A program made the position numbers and the translations under genes. A DNA stretch of 47,538 nt from Fictibacillus norfolkensis (GTDB lineage: Bacteria; Bacillota; Bacilli; Bacillales; Fictibacillaceae), in assembly GCF_014836645.1 (NCBI RefSeq), contig NZ_JACSQM010000016.1, positions 1-47,538 of the forward strand. The letters are read 5' to 3'. The notes under the pieces are model-generated. The model searched no databases. It was not told the DNA's origin and was given only the letters and a program-made list of their open reading frames with translations. Shown here piece after piece: positions 1 to 8,973 of the stretch; the stretch's first letter is position 1; every line of letters starts with the position of its first letter.

Positions 1-38
1 TCCTGTTCAATACAGAAATCATCTTCTCCATGTGGCAT
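1..38 (-). CDS. possible 5' end of a gene running off the left edge
   Basis: On the minus strand an AAAAAAGG stretch precedes two ATGs, at 38 and 31, whose frames stay open to the window edge. Only about ten residues are visible, so neither the frame nor the product can be decided. The ATG at 31 has the better Shine-Dalgarno spacing (about 9 nt). This could equally be chance. Confidence 0.2.
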   Translation of the reverse strand, partial: MPHGEDDFCIEQ

Positions 39-156
39 GACCTTTTTTAGAATGTCCTTTACAAAGGGTACAATTTACCAGCTTTAAAAACCTTTTCTAA
101 AAGACCCTTTCTAAATACCAGTAATAAGAGAGACCTTTAAGAATACTTCCTCGAAT

Positions 157-410
157 AGTTAATTGGAGCGGAAGGGCGAGACTCCTGCAGGATGAGTGGG
201 ACTTTTGAAAAGCGGAAGCGGCTCGTACAGCCCCGACAAGTAAAAGGTAAATGGGCTAAGAAGGCGCTCTTTGCCTTCATGACCATTTACCTTTTGACCT
301 CGAGGGGCTAGCCGCTGCAGCTAGACAGGTGAGACCATTCAATGACGCAAAGCGGCGAATGGGCTCACCGCACACACTGCGGAAAGCGAGCCCTGCAGCG
401 GAAATTAACT
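157..410 (+). repeat. palindromic intergenic element, long form (copy R1)
   Basis: This is a 254-bp element bounded by the inverted ends AGTTAATT (157-164) and AATTAACT (403-410). It shares its outer parts with copies near 5.4, 13.9, 24.7, 34.5 and 36.1 kb: the gcgagactcctgcggga-like left part and the ctcaccgc...cggaaagcgag right part. An extra hairpin of about 120 bp lies in the middle, as in the 24.6-kb copy. Apical stem: GGTGAG (328-333) pairs with CTCACC (364-369), and CCATTC (335-340) pairs with GAATGG (357-362). No coding capacity is apparent. Function unknown. Confidence 0.85.
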
Positions 411-435
411 CTCCTGAAAGCAACAGAGAATTGAA

Positions 436-464
436 AGAGAACCGCTAAAACTGGCGGCTCTCCT
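436..464 (-). terminator. terminator-like hairpin after icmF
   Basis: Read on the minus strand just past the icmF stop, GAGAGCCGC pairs with GCGGTTCTC (one G-U pair) and is followed by TTTCAATT. The weak U-tract makes it only a probable terminator. Confidence 0.55.
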
Positions 465-472
465 CTCTCACA

Positions 473-3400
473 TTACATGTTTCTTCTATACTTCCCGCCT
501 ACTTCATAAAGTGCGCTCGTGATCTGACCGAGACTTGCAAATTTTACGGTATGCATAAGCTCATCGAAAATGTTTCCGCCGGATAGCGCAACATTTTTCA
601 GACGCTTAATGGCTTCACCCGCTTGGTCTTTGCTGGATTCTTGGAACGTGTTCAAATTCTGAATCTGCTGTTCTTTTTCGTCCTTTGTTGCACGTGCGAG
701 CTGCATGTTGAATTCTTCTTCTGACGGTGGATTGGGGTTCAAATATGTGTTCACTCCGATGATCGGAAGCGATCCGTCATGTTTCTTCATTTCATAATAC
801 ATCGACTCTTCTTGAATCTTTCCGCGCTGATACTGCGTTTCCATCGCACCAAGCACGCCACCTCTTGTGTTCATACGCTCGAACTCTTGAAGAACCATCT
901 CTTCTACTAAATCGGTTAATTCTTCGATAATGAATGAACCTTGAAGCGAATTCTCATTACGAGCCAAACCAAGCTCTTTTGTAATGATCATCTGAATCGC
1001 CATCGCGCGGCGAACGGATTCTTCCGTTGGCGTTGTGATCGCTTCGTCATACGAGTTCGTGTGAAGTGAGTTACAGTTATCATAAAGTGCCATTAACGCT
1101 TGAAGCGTCGTTCGGATATCGTTAAAATCGATCTCTTGTGCGTGAAGTGAACGTCCAGATGTTTGGATATGATATTTCAGCTTCTGGCTGCGCTCGTTCG
1201 CTTTGTATTTATCACGCATAACCGTAGCCCATATTCGGCGAGCAACACGGCCGATTACGCTATATTCTGGATCAAGGCCGTTTGAGAAGAAGAACGATAA
1301 GTTGGGCGCGAATGCGTTAATATCCATTCCACGGCTTAAATAATATTCAACGTACGTAAAGCCGTTCGCGAGTGTAAACGCGAGCTGCGTGATCGGGTTC
1401 GCACCAGCTTCTGCGATATGATAGCCAGAGATCGAAACCGAATAATAGTTGCGAACTTGATGATCGATAAAGTATTGCTGAATATCTCCCATCATACGAA
1501 GCGCGAATTCTGTAGAGAAGATACACGTGTTCTGTCCTTGATCTTCTTTTAAAATATCTGCTTGAACCGTTCCACGAACAGAGGCAAGGGTCTTCTCCTT
1601 AATCTCGCTGTACTCTGCTTCGTTCGGTTGTCTGCCGTTCGTATCTGCAAAGATCTTCACTTGCTGATAGATCGCCGTGTTCATGAACATCGCGAGAATG
1701 ATCGGTGCCGGACCGTTGATCGTCATTGAAACAGATGTAGAAGGAGCGATCAGGTCAAAACCGTCATACAGCTTCTTCATGTCGTTGAGCGTACAGATGC
1801 TAACACCGCTCTCACCGACTTTTCCGTAGATGTCTGGTCGGTGATCCGGATCTTCTCCGTAAAGAGTTACCGAGTCAAACGCTGTACTCAAGCGCTTCGC
1901 GTCGTCATCTTTTGATAGATAGTGGAATCGGCGGTTCGTTCGTTCAGGAGTCCCTTCACCAGCGAACTGGCGCTTCGGATCTTCACCTTTACGTTTAAAA
2001 GGAAACACCCCTGCTGTATACGGAAACGAACCTGGAACGTTTTCTTTCATGATCCACTTTACGATGTCTCCCCAGTCTTCAAACTTCGGAAGAGCAACCT
2101 TTGGTATATCAAGACCAGAAAGACTTTTCGTCGTCAGCTCGGTCAAGATTTCTTTATCACGAATCTTCGTTACGAATTCTTTTTTGCTGTACATTTCTTT
2201 TAGCTCTGGCCACTGTTTCAGCATTTTTGAAGTCGTTGGCAACAATTGCTCTTCTACTTTTTCAAGCGCTTTGTTTAAGCTCGCTTCTACTTCTTCACCT
2301 GCCGCGTCGTATTCTTTTACCGTTTCAAGCGTTCCTTGAATTTGGAACGACTTGCGAGCAAGCTTGGATTGCTCGTTCACCGTTTCATGGTATTTACGAA
2401 CCGTTTGTGAGATCTCGTTCAAGTACTGAGCACGTTCACCTGGAATGATGACGTTCTTTTTCGCGGTCATCGCCTCCGCTGCAGGCTGGATACCCCAATC
2501 CATACCTGACTTTTCTTCGATCACTTTCATCAAGTGATAAAAAAGGACGTTCGTACCCGCATCGTTAAACTGACTTGCTATCGTTCCGTAAACAGGCATC
2601 TCATCTAAATCTCTATCAAACCAGTTGCGAGAGCGCTGATATTGCTTCTTCACATCACGAAGCGCATCTTCAGAACCTTTGCGCTCGAACTTGTTGATCG
2701 CAATAATATCTGCATAATCGATCATATCGATCTTCTCTAATTGAGATGGTGCACCAAACTCACTCGTCATCACGTATAGAGAAGCATCAGAGATCTCTGA
2801 GATCCCAGCGTCCCCTTGGCCGATTCCGCTCGTCTCGACAACGATCAAATCAAATCCAGCTGCTTTCGTCACGGCGATCGCATCCTTGATCGCATCAGAC
2901 AGCTCAGAACGTGAACCACGCGTAGCAAGTGAACGCATGTACACACGCGGATGATAGATCGCGTTCATACGGATTCTGTCACCTAAAAGCGCTCCGCCTG
3001 TCTTTTGTTTTGTCGGATCGATCGAGATGATCGCGATCGTCTTGTCTTCACACTCGTTTAAGAAGCGTCGAACGAGCTCATCGGTTAATGAACTTTTGCC
3101 CGCTCCCCCTGTTCCTGTGATTCCAAGAACCGGCACTTGTTTTTGCAGACTTTTCAATTCGTTTAACGTCTGTTCAGCCGTTGCTGCGATCTCTTCTGGT
3201 GCTTGCTTCACATTTTCAGCTAGTGTGATCAAACGCGAAACAGAGCGAACGTCTTTCTCTTTCACTTTTTCGATCTCGTCTGTTAAAGAGGTAACCGTAG
3301 GAAAATCACAATCTTCTACCATCTTATTGATCATGCCTTGAAGTCCTAGCAATCTTCCATCTTCCGGTGAAAAGATGCGCGTTACGCCATAGGCATGCAG

Positions 3401-3736
3401 CTCTTTGATCTCAGGAGGGATAATAACGCCCCCGCCTCCGCCAAAGACTTTGATATGTCCTGCACCCCGTTCTTTTAATAGATCGATCATATATTTAAAA
3501 TACTCAACGTGCCCGCCTTGATAAGAAGAGATCGCGATTCCTTGAACGTCCTCTTGAATGGCTGCACTTACCACTTCATCTACTGAACGGTTGTGTCCAA
3601 GGTGGATGACCTCACATCCGTTCGACTGAATGATTCTTCGCATGATGTTAATCGACGCATCGTGACCATCAAAAAGACTGGAAGCGGTTACAAATCGAAC
3701 CGGATTTTTCGGCCGGTAAATATCCGTCTGAGTCAT
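473..3736 (-). CDS. icmF: fused isobutyryl-CoA mutase IcmF
   Basis: Adenosylcobalamin-dependent fusion enzyme that interconverts isobutyryl-CoA and n-butyryl-CoA; known homologues also act weakly on isovaleryl-CoA/pivalyl-CoA. Three parts are visible (residue numbers for the 1090-aa reading from 3745). An N-terminal B12 domain carries DGHDAS (26-31), the axial-ligand motif. A central MeaB-like G domain has P-loop GTGGAGKS (211-218), ETSGIGQGD (304-312) and NKFERKG (351-357). A C-terminal TIM-barrel mutase domain contains FPYTAGVFPFKR, typical of IcmF rather than methylmalonyl-CoA mutase. I chose the ATG at 3736 (1087 aa) because AAAGG lies 9 nt upstream; the ATG at 3745 would directly abut that site. 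It lies 15 bp after the TetR gene at the end of an acyl-CoA operon. The family assignment is very secure. Confidence 0.96.
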   Translation of the reverse strand: MTQTDIYRPKNPVRFVTASSLFDGHDASINIMRRIIQSNGCEVIHLGHNRSVDEVVSAAIQEDVQGIAISSYQGGHVEYFKYMIDLLKERGAGHIKVFGGGGGVIIPPEIKELHAYGVTRIFSPEDGRLLGLQGMINKMVEDCDFPTVTSLTDEIEKVKEKDVRSVSRLITLAENVKQAPEEIAATAEQTLNELKSLQKQVPVLGITGTGGAGKSSLTDELVRRFLNECEDKTIAIISIDPTKQKTGGALLGDRIRMNAIYHPRVYMRSLATRGSRSELSDAIKDAIAVTKAAGFDLIVVETSGIGQGDAGISEISDASLYVMTSEFGAPSQLEKIDMIDYADIIAINKFERKGSEDALRDVKKQYQRSRNWFDRDLDEMPVYGTIASQFNDAGTNVLFYHLMKVIEEKSGMDWGIQPAAEAMTAKKNVIIPGERAQYLNEISQTVRKYHETVNEQSKLARKSFQIQGTLETVKEYDAAGEEVEASLNKALEKVEEQLLPTTSKMLKQWPELKEMYSKKEFVTKIRDKEILTELTTKSLSGLDIPKVALPKFEDWGDIVKWIMKENVPGSFPYTAGVFPFKRKGEDPKRQFAGEGTPERTNRRFHYLSKDDDAKRLSTAFDSVTLYGEDPDHRPDIYGKVGESGVSICTLNDMKKLYDGFDLIAPSTSVSMTINGPAPIILAMFMNTAIYQQVKIFADTNGRQPNEAEYSEIKEKTLASVRGTVQADILKEDQGQNTCIFSTEFALRMMGDIQQYFIDHQVRNYYSVSISGYHIAEAGANPITQLAFTLANGFTYVEYYLSRGMDINAFAPNLSFFFSNGLDPEYSVIGRVARRIWATVMRDKYKANERSQKLKYHIQTSGRSLHAQEIDFNDIRTTLQALMALYDNCNSLHTNSYDEAITTPTEESVRRAMAIQMIITKELGLARNENSLQGSFIIEELTDLVEEMVLQEFERMNTRGGVLGAMETQYQRGKIQEESMYYEMKKHDGSLPIIGVNTYLNPNPPSEEEFNMQLARATKDEKEQQIQNLNTFQESSKDQAGEAIKRLKNVALSGGNIFDELMHTVKFASLGQITSALYEVGGKYRRNM

Positions 3737-3751
3737 TTCATTCATCCTTTC

Positions 3752-4375
3752 TTAAGCTCCTTTAATGCCGTACAACAATTGCTGAAGCTGTAACTGTGTA
3801 TATTCTTCTAATGTATAGATCTTCTGCAGCGCCCAACGCCTGAACGTCCACATCTGTCCGATTATCACAATATTGTGAGCCGCTGCCTGTATTTCTTTTT
3901 CACTTAAATGCAGTTCACCTTGCTTTACCACTTTAAAAAGCAGTTCTTCAAAGATCGCCGTCATCTCCAGCTCTTTTTTGAGCACATACGGAAGAGCTTC
4001 ATGAGAAAGCGACTTCGCTTCTTGATACATGACGAGCACTTCATCCTGCATATCGTCCATCACTTTAAAATAAGCAGAAATTGCACGTTCAACACCTTGA
4101 ATCCCGCTGTCTTCCCCATTGATATCCTGCTGCAGCCTCAGCTTTACCCCGTCATAGATGCTGTCGCAAACGAGATAGAGAATATCTTCTTTTGACCGGA
4201 TATACTCGTAGAGTGTGCCGATGCTGAAACCAGAAGCTTTTGCGATCTCTCGCGTTGTCGTGCGGTGGAAACCGTTCTCTTTAAAAAGAGAGACCGCCGC
4301 TTTTACCATCTCTTCCCGTCGTCTCTGTATCAATTTTTCGTCCTTTACGAGCGACGGCACTTCTTTCTTACCCAA
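3752..4375 (-). CDS. TetR/AcrR family regulator (FadR-like)
   Basis: A 207-aa TetR repressor. The N-terminal helix-turn-helix spans about residues 20-66 (GFHRTTTREIAKASGFSIG, then TLYEYIRSKEDIL). The C-terminal helical part should bind a ligand, plausibly an acyl-CoA. The start is a TTG with GGGAGG a few bases upstream, in the 10-bp gap after meaB. It sits between meaB and icmF and is presumably co-transcribed, so it is the natural candidate to bind the two related operators at 10235 and 12549 (inference). A FadR encoded elsewhere could bind them instead. Confidence 0.9.
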   Translation of the reverse strand: MGKKEVPSLVKDEKLIQRRREEMVKAAVSLFKENGFHRTTTREIAKASGFSIGTLYEYIRSKEDILYLVCDSIYDGVKLRLQQDINGEDSGIQGVERAISAYFKVMDDMQDEVLVMYQEAKSLSHEALPYVLKKELEMTAIFEELLFKVVKQGELHLSEKEIQAAAHNIVIIGQMWTFRRWALQKIYTLEEYTQLQLQQLLYGIKGA

Positions 4376-4385
4376 TTGGCCTCCC

Positions 4386-5342
4386 TCATTTCTGTTTCCC
4401 GTCAGCCGGCTGCAATCGTTTTGATAAAATCTCTTCTGCAGCTGTATAAGGGTCTGTGGTACCTGATTCTAAGTCGGCCAGCCAGGAGAACCCATTTTTC
4501 TGTTCTTGTTTCCACACTTGCTGATAGATTTCGTGCTGAACCACTTCCATTACTTCACGTTTCAAATTAGAAAGCTTTCTTTCCTTGCCTTCGCCGCTTT
4601 TCTCTAAATATTCACGGTGCGTTAGAAGAGATTCCCATAATTCTTGCAGCCCTTTATTTTCAGTAGAAATCGTCTGAACGACTGGCGGGCGGTAAGGACT
4701 GTCGTGCTTCACAAGGTCAAGCATCGCTTCGATCTCTGCAAGAAGCTTCGGAACGCCTGGCATATCCGCTTTGTTCACAACGAACAGATCCGCGATCTCC
4801 ATGATTCCCGCTTTAAACACTTGAACGACATCTCCGCTGCCCGGGTTCAATACAACCGCAACCGAATCTGCTAACTTCATAATGTCGAGTTCTGATTGTC
4901 CGACTCCTACCGTCTCTATTAAAATCACATCAAAACCATAAGCATCCATCAGCCTTACCGTTTCTTTCGTCGACCGTGAAAGGCCGCCGAGACTGCCGCG
5001 CGTCCCCATGCTTCTGATGAAAACGCCAGGGTCGGTAAAATGATCAGCCATCCGAACGCGGTCTCCAAGGATAGAGCCTCCGCTGAACGGACTCGTCGGA
5101 TCAACGGCAACAACCGCAACAGTCATCTTCTTTTTACGCAAAAAAGAGATGAGACGATTGACGAGCGAGCTTTTCCCAGCACCCGGTGAACCGGTGATGC
5201 CGATCCAATGAGCGCCTTTTTGCTGCGGGTAGATGCTCTTTAGAAGCTCGAGTTTGTCTTCACCGTTGTTCTCGGCAAGCGTGATCGCTTTCGCGAGAGC
5301 ACGTTCCTCTTTTTGCTGGATGCGCTGTGCTAATGGATGCAT
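4386..5342 (-). CDS. meaB: methylmalonyl-CoA mutase-associated GTPase MeaB
   Basis: A 318-aa G3E-type P-loop GTPase that guards cofactor loading of B12-dependent acyl-CoA mutases. Visible motifs are GSPGAGKSSL (P-loop), VDPTSPFSGGSILGDR, ETVGVGQSE and the base-recognition motif NKAD. The length fits the family. ATG start with AGGAGG 6-8 nt upstream. It is noteworthy because the mutase downstream, IcmF, already contains its own fused G domain. Either this MeaB serves a separate mutase elsewhere or two chaperone GTPases act on one enzyme. A 278-bp gap holding palindromic copy R2 separates it from the acyl-CoA dehydrogenase upstream. Confidence 0.94.
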   Translation of the reverse strand: MHPLAQRIQQKEERALAKAITLAENNGEDKLELLKSIYPQQKGAHWIGITGSPGAGKSSLVNRLISFLRKKKMTVAVVAVDPTSPFSGGSILGDRVRMADHFTDPGVFIRSMGTRGSLGGLSRSTKETVRLMDAYGFDVILIETVGVGQSELDIMKLADSVAVVLNPGSGDVVQVFKAGIMEIADLFVVNKADMPGVPKLLAEIEAMLDLVKHDSPYRPPVVQTISTENKGLQELWESLLTHREYLEKSGEGKERKLSNLKREVMEVVQHEIYQQVWKQEQKNGFSWLADLESGTTDPYTAAEEILSKRLQPADGKQK

Positions 5343-5385
5343 GGTTTCCTCCTAAAAGTGGTGTTGAAAATCTATTTTTGGAAGT

Positions 5386-5515
5386 AGTTGATTTCCGCTC
5401 CAGGATACTCGCTTTCCGCGGGGCAGGCGGTGAGCCCCTTGCCGCTTCGCGCCCTTAAGGGTCTCACCTGACCGCCAGTCCCGCAGGAGTCTCGCACCTT
5501 GCGCTCCAATCAACT
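5386..5515 (-). repeat. palindromic intergenic element, short form (copy R2)
   Basis: A 130-bp copy inverted relative to R1, ending in AGTTGATT (5386-5393) and AATCAACT (5508-5515). The apical stem is GGTGAG plus CCCTT (5436-5440) pairing with AAGGG (5457-5461) plus CTCACC. It interrupts the acyl-CoA operon between an acyl-CoA dehydrogenase and meaB, and could reduce or process read-through. An open frame across it is only a consequence of its composition. Confidence 0.85.
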
Positions 5516-5620
5516 GCAAGGGTGTTATTAAAAGCATTTTTAGCAACACTCTGTTATGAATAGAGAAACACTGATTTAGCAAGAAATTTCCCTAGCCACT
5601 ATGTCGCAAACTTCGCTCTC

Positions 5621-6763
5621 TTAATCTTTTAAAAGCATCTTAGAAATAACGAGACGCTGAATCTCTTGTGTACCTTCGTAGATCTGTGTAATTTTTGCAT
5701 CTCGCATGTAACGTTCTACTGGATATTCTTTCGTGTAGCCGTATCCGCCGAACACTTGAACTGCGTCTGTCGTTACTTCCATTGCGATGTCTCCGGCAAA
5801 TAGCTTAGACATTGCGGACTCTTTTCCGTATGGAAGACCTTCTGATTCTCTCCAAGCTGCTTGATAGGTTAGTAGGCGAGCCGCTTCCACTTTTGTTGCC
5901 ATGTCGGCGAGTTTGAACCCGATCCCTTGGTTGACACCGATCGGCTTACCGAACTGTTTGCGGTCTTTTGCATAGTTTACAGAAGCATCGAGTGCTCCTT
6001 GAGCGATTCCAACCGCTTGAGCCGCGATTCCGTTACGTCCGCCATCAAGAGTCATCATCGCAATCTTAAAGCCTTCTCCTTCTTTCCCTAGAAGGTTTTC
6101 AGCTGGCACACGGCAATCTTCAAAAATGATCTCTAACGTTGGAGATGAACGGATGCCAAGTTTCTTTTCTTTTTTACCGAAAGAAAAGCCTGGTGTTCCT
6201 TTTTCTACGATGAACGCAGAAACTCCTCTTGATCCCGCTTCAATATCCGTGCGGGCGAACACAACATAGATCTCCGCGTCTCCAGCGTTCGTGATAAAGA
6301 TCTTTGAGCCGTTGATGATATATTCATCGCCGTCTTTTTTCGCTGTCGTTTTCATGTTTCCTGCATCTGATCCTGATCCTGGTTCAGTTAAGCCGTATGC
6401 TCCGATTTTTTTTCCTTCTGCCATCGGACGAAGGAACCTTTGCTTTTGCTCTTCGTTACCAAACTTAAAGATCGGCCATCCTGCAAGAGAGGTGTGAGCA
6501 GATAGCGTTACACCGACTGACGCACAAACACGAGATAGTTCTTCAACTGCGATTACATAACCTAGGTAGTCTCCGCCGATTCCGCCGTACTCTTCTGGCC
6601 AAGGAATTCCGCAAAGGCCAAGTTCACCCATCTGATCAAAAATAGCTCGGTCAAAACGCTCCTCTTCGTCACGTTCTGCTGCTGTAGGTTCTACTTCATT
6701 TTTGGCAAAATCACGCACCATCTTGCGGATCATTTCATGTTCTTCAGATAACATAAATTGCAT
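5621..6763 (-). CDS. acyl-CoA dehydrogenase (short/branched-chain type)
   Basis: A 380-aa FAD-dependent enzyme that oxidises an acyl-CoA to the 2-enoyl-CoA and hands electrons to ETF. The catalytic glutamate is in the C-terminal IYEGTQEIQR motif. FAD/substrate-binding segments include YGLTEPGSGSDAG, the ITNAGDAEIYVVFART strand and QVFGGYGYTKEYPVER. Length and architecture match butyryl/isobutyryl-CoA dehydrogenases (MmgC/AcdA group). ATG start with GGGAGAG about 8 nt upstream. It lies 15 bp after a paralogue with similar motifs, so the two may divide straight-chain and branched substrates. Exact chain length cannot be read from the sequence. Confidence 0.92.
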   Translation of the reverse strand: MQFMLSEEHEMIRKMVRDFAKNEVEPTAAERDEEERFDRAIFDQMGELGLCGIPWPEEYGGIGGDYLGYVIAVEELSRVCASVGVTLSAHTSLAGWPIFKFGNEEQKQRFLRPMAEGKKIGAYGLTEPGSGSDAGNMKTTAKKDGDEYIINGSKIFITNAGDAEIYVVFARTDIEAGSRGVSAFIVEKGTPGFSFGKKEKKLGIRSSPTLEIIFEDCRVPAENLLGKEGEGFKIAMMTLDGGRNGIAAQAVGIAQGALDASVNYAKDRKQFGKPIGVNQGIGFKLADMATKVEAARLLTYQAAWRESEGLPYGKESAMSKLFAGDIAMEVTTDAVQVFGGYGYTKEYPVERYMRDAKITQIYEGTQEIQRLVISKMLLKD

Positions 6764-6778
6764 TTCTATCTCTCCCTC

Positions 6779-7918
6779 TTATCCTAGTAAATGTTTGCTT
6801 AACACCATACGCTGAATCTCACTTGTTCCCTCATAGATCTGACAAACCTTCGCGTCACGGAACAGTCTTTCTACTGGATACTCTTTCGTGTAGCCGTACC
6901 CTCCGTACACTTGCACAGCTTCGATCGCTGACTTCATCGCGGTTTCCGAAGCAAACAGCTTTGCCATCGAAGCTTCTTTTCTGCATGATAGGTTGTTTGT
7001 CTTCAGATCAGCTGCACGATAGGTTAAAAGTTTTGCCGCTTCAACCGCAGTCGCCATGTCCGCAAGCTTAAAGCCAAGCCCTTGATTAGCGCCGATCGGT
7101 TTACCGAACTGTTTTCTTTCTTTCGCATAGTTCGTCGCAAATTCTAATGCAGCCTCAGCGATACCAAGTGATTGTGCAGCAATTCCAATCCTGCCCACAT
7201 CGAGGTTGCTCATCGCGATCTTAAAGCCTTCTCCTTCTTTACCAAGCAGGTTTTCAGCAGGTACACGCGCATCTTCAAAAACGATCTCGCACGTGTTCGA
7301 TCCGTTCAACCCCATTTTTTTCTCTTTCTTTCCTACTGAAAAACCTGGTGTATCTTTATCTACGATGAAGGCCGAGATCCCGTAGCTACCTTTATCAGGT
7401 GCTGTTGAAGCAAAAACGATGTACACGTCCGCTTCTCCTGCGTTTGTAATAAAAATCTTAGAGCCGTTCAAAATGTAATGATCGCCCTTTTTAACCGCTC
7501 TCGTCTTTAAGCTTGCTGCATCAGAACCTGAACTCGGCTCTGTTAGTCCGAACGCACCAAGGTACTCTCCACTCGCTAACTTAGGAATGTATTTTCTCTT
7601 TTGCTCCTCATTCCCGAAATAAAGAATCGGATTCGTTCCAACACTCGTATGAACGGATAAAATAACGCCGATCGTCGCGCTCACTTTTGAAAGCTCATTG
7701 ATCGCGATAATGTAGGACGTGAAATCCATTCCGGCTCCGCCGTATTCTTCTGGAATCGGAATTCCCATCAGTCCGAGCTCTGCCATCTTCGTGATCAGAT
7801 GACGCGGAAACTCTTCCGTCTCTTCCATATGCTCGATGGCCGGTGCTATCTCTTTCTGCGCAAAATCCCGTACCATCTTTTGCATCATCTTTTGTTCTTC
7901 AGTAAATACGAGGTTCAT
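6779..7918 (-). CDS. acyl-CoA dehydrogenase (paralogue)
   Basis: A 379-aa acyl-CoA dehydrogenase with the catalytic glutamate in CQIYEGTSEIQRMVL and the flavin-binding GLTEPSSGSDAASL and QVYGGYGYTKEYPVER segments. It is clearly paralogous to the gene 15 bp downstream. ATG start with GGGGAGA upstream. Expected substrates are short-chain acyl-CoAs such as the butyryl-CoA made by IcmF, with electrons passed to ETF and then FadF (inference from family and neighbours). A 184-bp gap with a strong hairpin separates it from the upstream hydroxyacyl-CoA dehydrogenase. Confidence 0.92.
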   Translation of the reverse strand: MNLVFTEEQKMMQKMVRDFAQKEIAPAIEHMEETEEFPRHLITKMAELGLMGIPIPEEYGGAGMDFTSYIIAINELSKVSATIGVILSVHTSVGTNPILYFGNEEQKRKYIPKLASGEYLGAFGLTEPSSGSDAASLKTRAVKKGDHYILNGSKIFITNAGEADVYIVFASTAPDKGSYGISAFIVDKDTPGFSVGKKEKKMGLNGSNTCEIVFEDARVPAENLLGKEGEGFKIAMSNLDVGRIGIAAQSLGIAEAALEFATNYAKERKQFGKPIGANQGLGFKLADMATAVEAAKLLTYRAADLKTNNLSCRKEASMAKLFASETAMKSAIEAVQVYGGYGYTKEYPVERLFRDAKVCQIYEGTSEIQRMVLSKHLLG

Positions 7919-8064
7919 GGTCTCTCCCCATTCCTATAGTGAAATGCCGACTCTGGTAGTCTCTCTCCGTGTTTATCTCTCTATATTTGCTTTCCTTGCT
8001 AGCTGTTTCGCTGTCTGTTTTTATGTTTGTTTTTCTTTGATCTATTTTTGGTTGCTGTCTCTTC

Positions 8065-8111
8065 CACAAAGACAAAAATGGAATTTTTGTCTTTGTGTGG
8101 GGTCAGACCCC
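8065..8111 (-). other. 15-bp perfect hairpin and stop-codon palindrome inside the operon
   Basis: CACAAAGACAAAAAT (8065-8079) and its exact complement (8083-8097) form a 15-bp stem with a 3-nt loop. Directly beside it the palindrome GGGGTC-A-GACCCC (8099-8111) contains the hbd stop codon (8103-8105). Read on the minus strand no U-run follows, so this is not a classical terminator. It could be an mRNA-processing or stabilising structure for the upstream thiolase-hbd segment. The rest of the 7919-8102 gap shows nothing else. Confidence 0.6.
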
Positions 8112-8957
8112 GTAGTTGTAGAACCCTCTGCCTGACTTCTTGCCGAGCCAGCCTGCTTTTACGTACTTTCTCAACAGCGGGCACGGGCGGTACTTATCAT
8201 CACCAAAGCCTTCATGCAGCGTCTCCATGATGTATAGGCATGTGTCGAGCCCGATGAAGTCTGCTAGCGTCAATGGGCCCATCGGATGGTTCATTCCGAG
8301 TTTCATAATCTCATCAACCGCTTCAGGAGTTGCTACACCTTCATATACGGAGAAGATCGCTTCGTTGATCATCGGCATAAGGATACGGTTGGAGATGAAC
8401 CCTGGGAAGTCGTTCACTTCTACTGGAACTTTTTGCAGCTTCTTGGATACTGATTCGATCGTCTCGTATACGTCATCCGCTGTTTGAAGTCCACGGATGA
8501 TCTCTACGAGTTTCATAACAGGAACAGGATTCATGAAATGCATGCCGATTACTTTTTCAGGTCGGTTCGTTGCAGCTGCGATCTCTGTGATTGGAAGTGA
8601 AGATGTGTTCGACGCTAAGATCGTATGAGCTGGCGCGTATTGATCGAGCATCTTAAAGAGTTGTGTTTTTACGTCCATGTTTTCTACGACTGCTTCAATC
8701 ACAAGATCTGCATTTGACGCGTTTTCTAAGGAAACAGAAGCTGTGATGCGGGACAGAATGGCTTCTTTCTCGCTTTCATCCAGACGTCCTTTTTCCACTG
8801 AGCGGTTTAAGTTTTTAGAGATGATTCCGATTCCTTTTTGTACGAACTCTTCTTGCATGTCATGCAGAACAACAGAATAGCCCGCTTGCGCACAAACTTG
8901 CGCGATTCCTGAACCCATCTGTCCTGCACCGATCACCATAATGTTTTGAATGCTCAT
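8103..8957 (-). CDS. hbd: 3-hydroxybutyryl-CoA dehydrogenase
   Basis: A 284-aa NAD(P)-dependent dehydrogenase converting 3-hydroxybutyryl-CoA to acetoacetyl-CoA. The Rossmann motif GAGQMGSGIAQVCAQAG is at the N-terminus. The catalytic region HFMNPVPVMKLVEIIRG and the dimer domain (NHPMGPLTLADFIGLD) follow. It matches the MmgB/Hbd family in length. It starts 16 bp after the thiolase, with a GGAGGAG ribosome site, so the two are co-transcribed. In the proposed pathway it acts after an enoyl-CoA hydratase that is not encoded in this window. Confidence 0.95.
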   Translation of the reverse strand: MSIQNIMVIGAGQMGSGIAQVCAQAGYSVVLHDMQEEFVQKGIGIISKNLNRSVEKGRLDESEKEAILSRITASVSLENASNADLVIEAVVENMDVKTQLFKMLDQYAPAHTILASNTSSLPITEIAAATNRPEKVIGMHFMNPVPVMKLVEIIRGLQTADDVYETIESVSKKLQKVPVEVNDFPGFISNRILMPMINEAIFSVYEGVATPEAVDEIMKLGMNHPMGPLTLADFIGLDTCLYIMETLHEGFGDDKYRPCPLLRKYVKAGWLGKKSGRGFYNYGV

Positions 8958-8973
8958 GAATTATTGCTCCTCC

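Noticed and set aside
5352..5582. Open frames across the palindromic elements (also near 13837-14064 and 24571-24792)
   Set aside because: They coincide with the repeat copies, lack ribosome sites and have no recognisable protein features.
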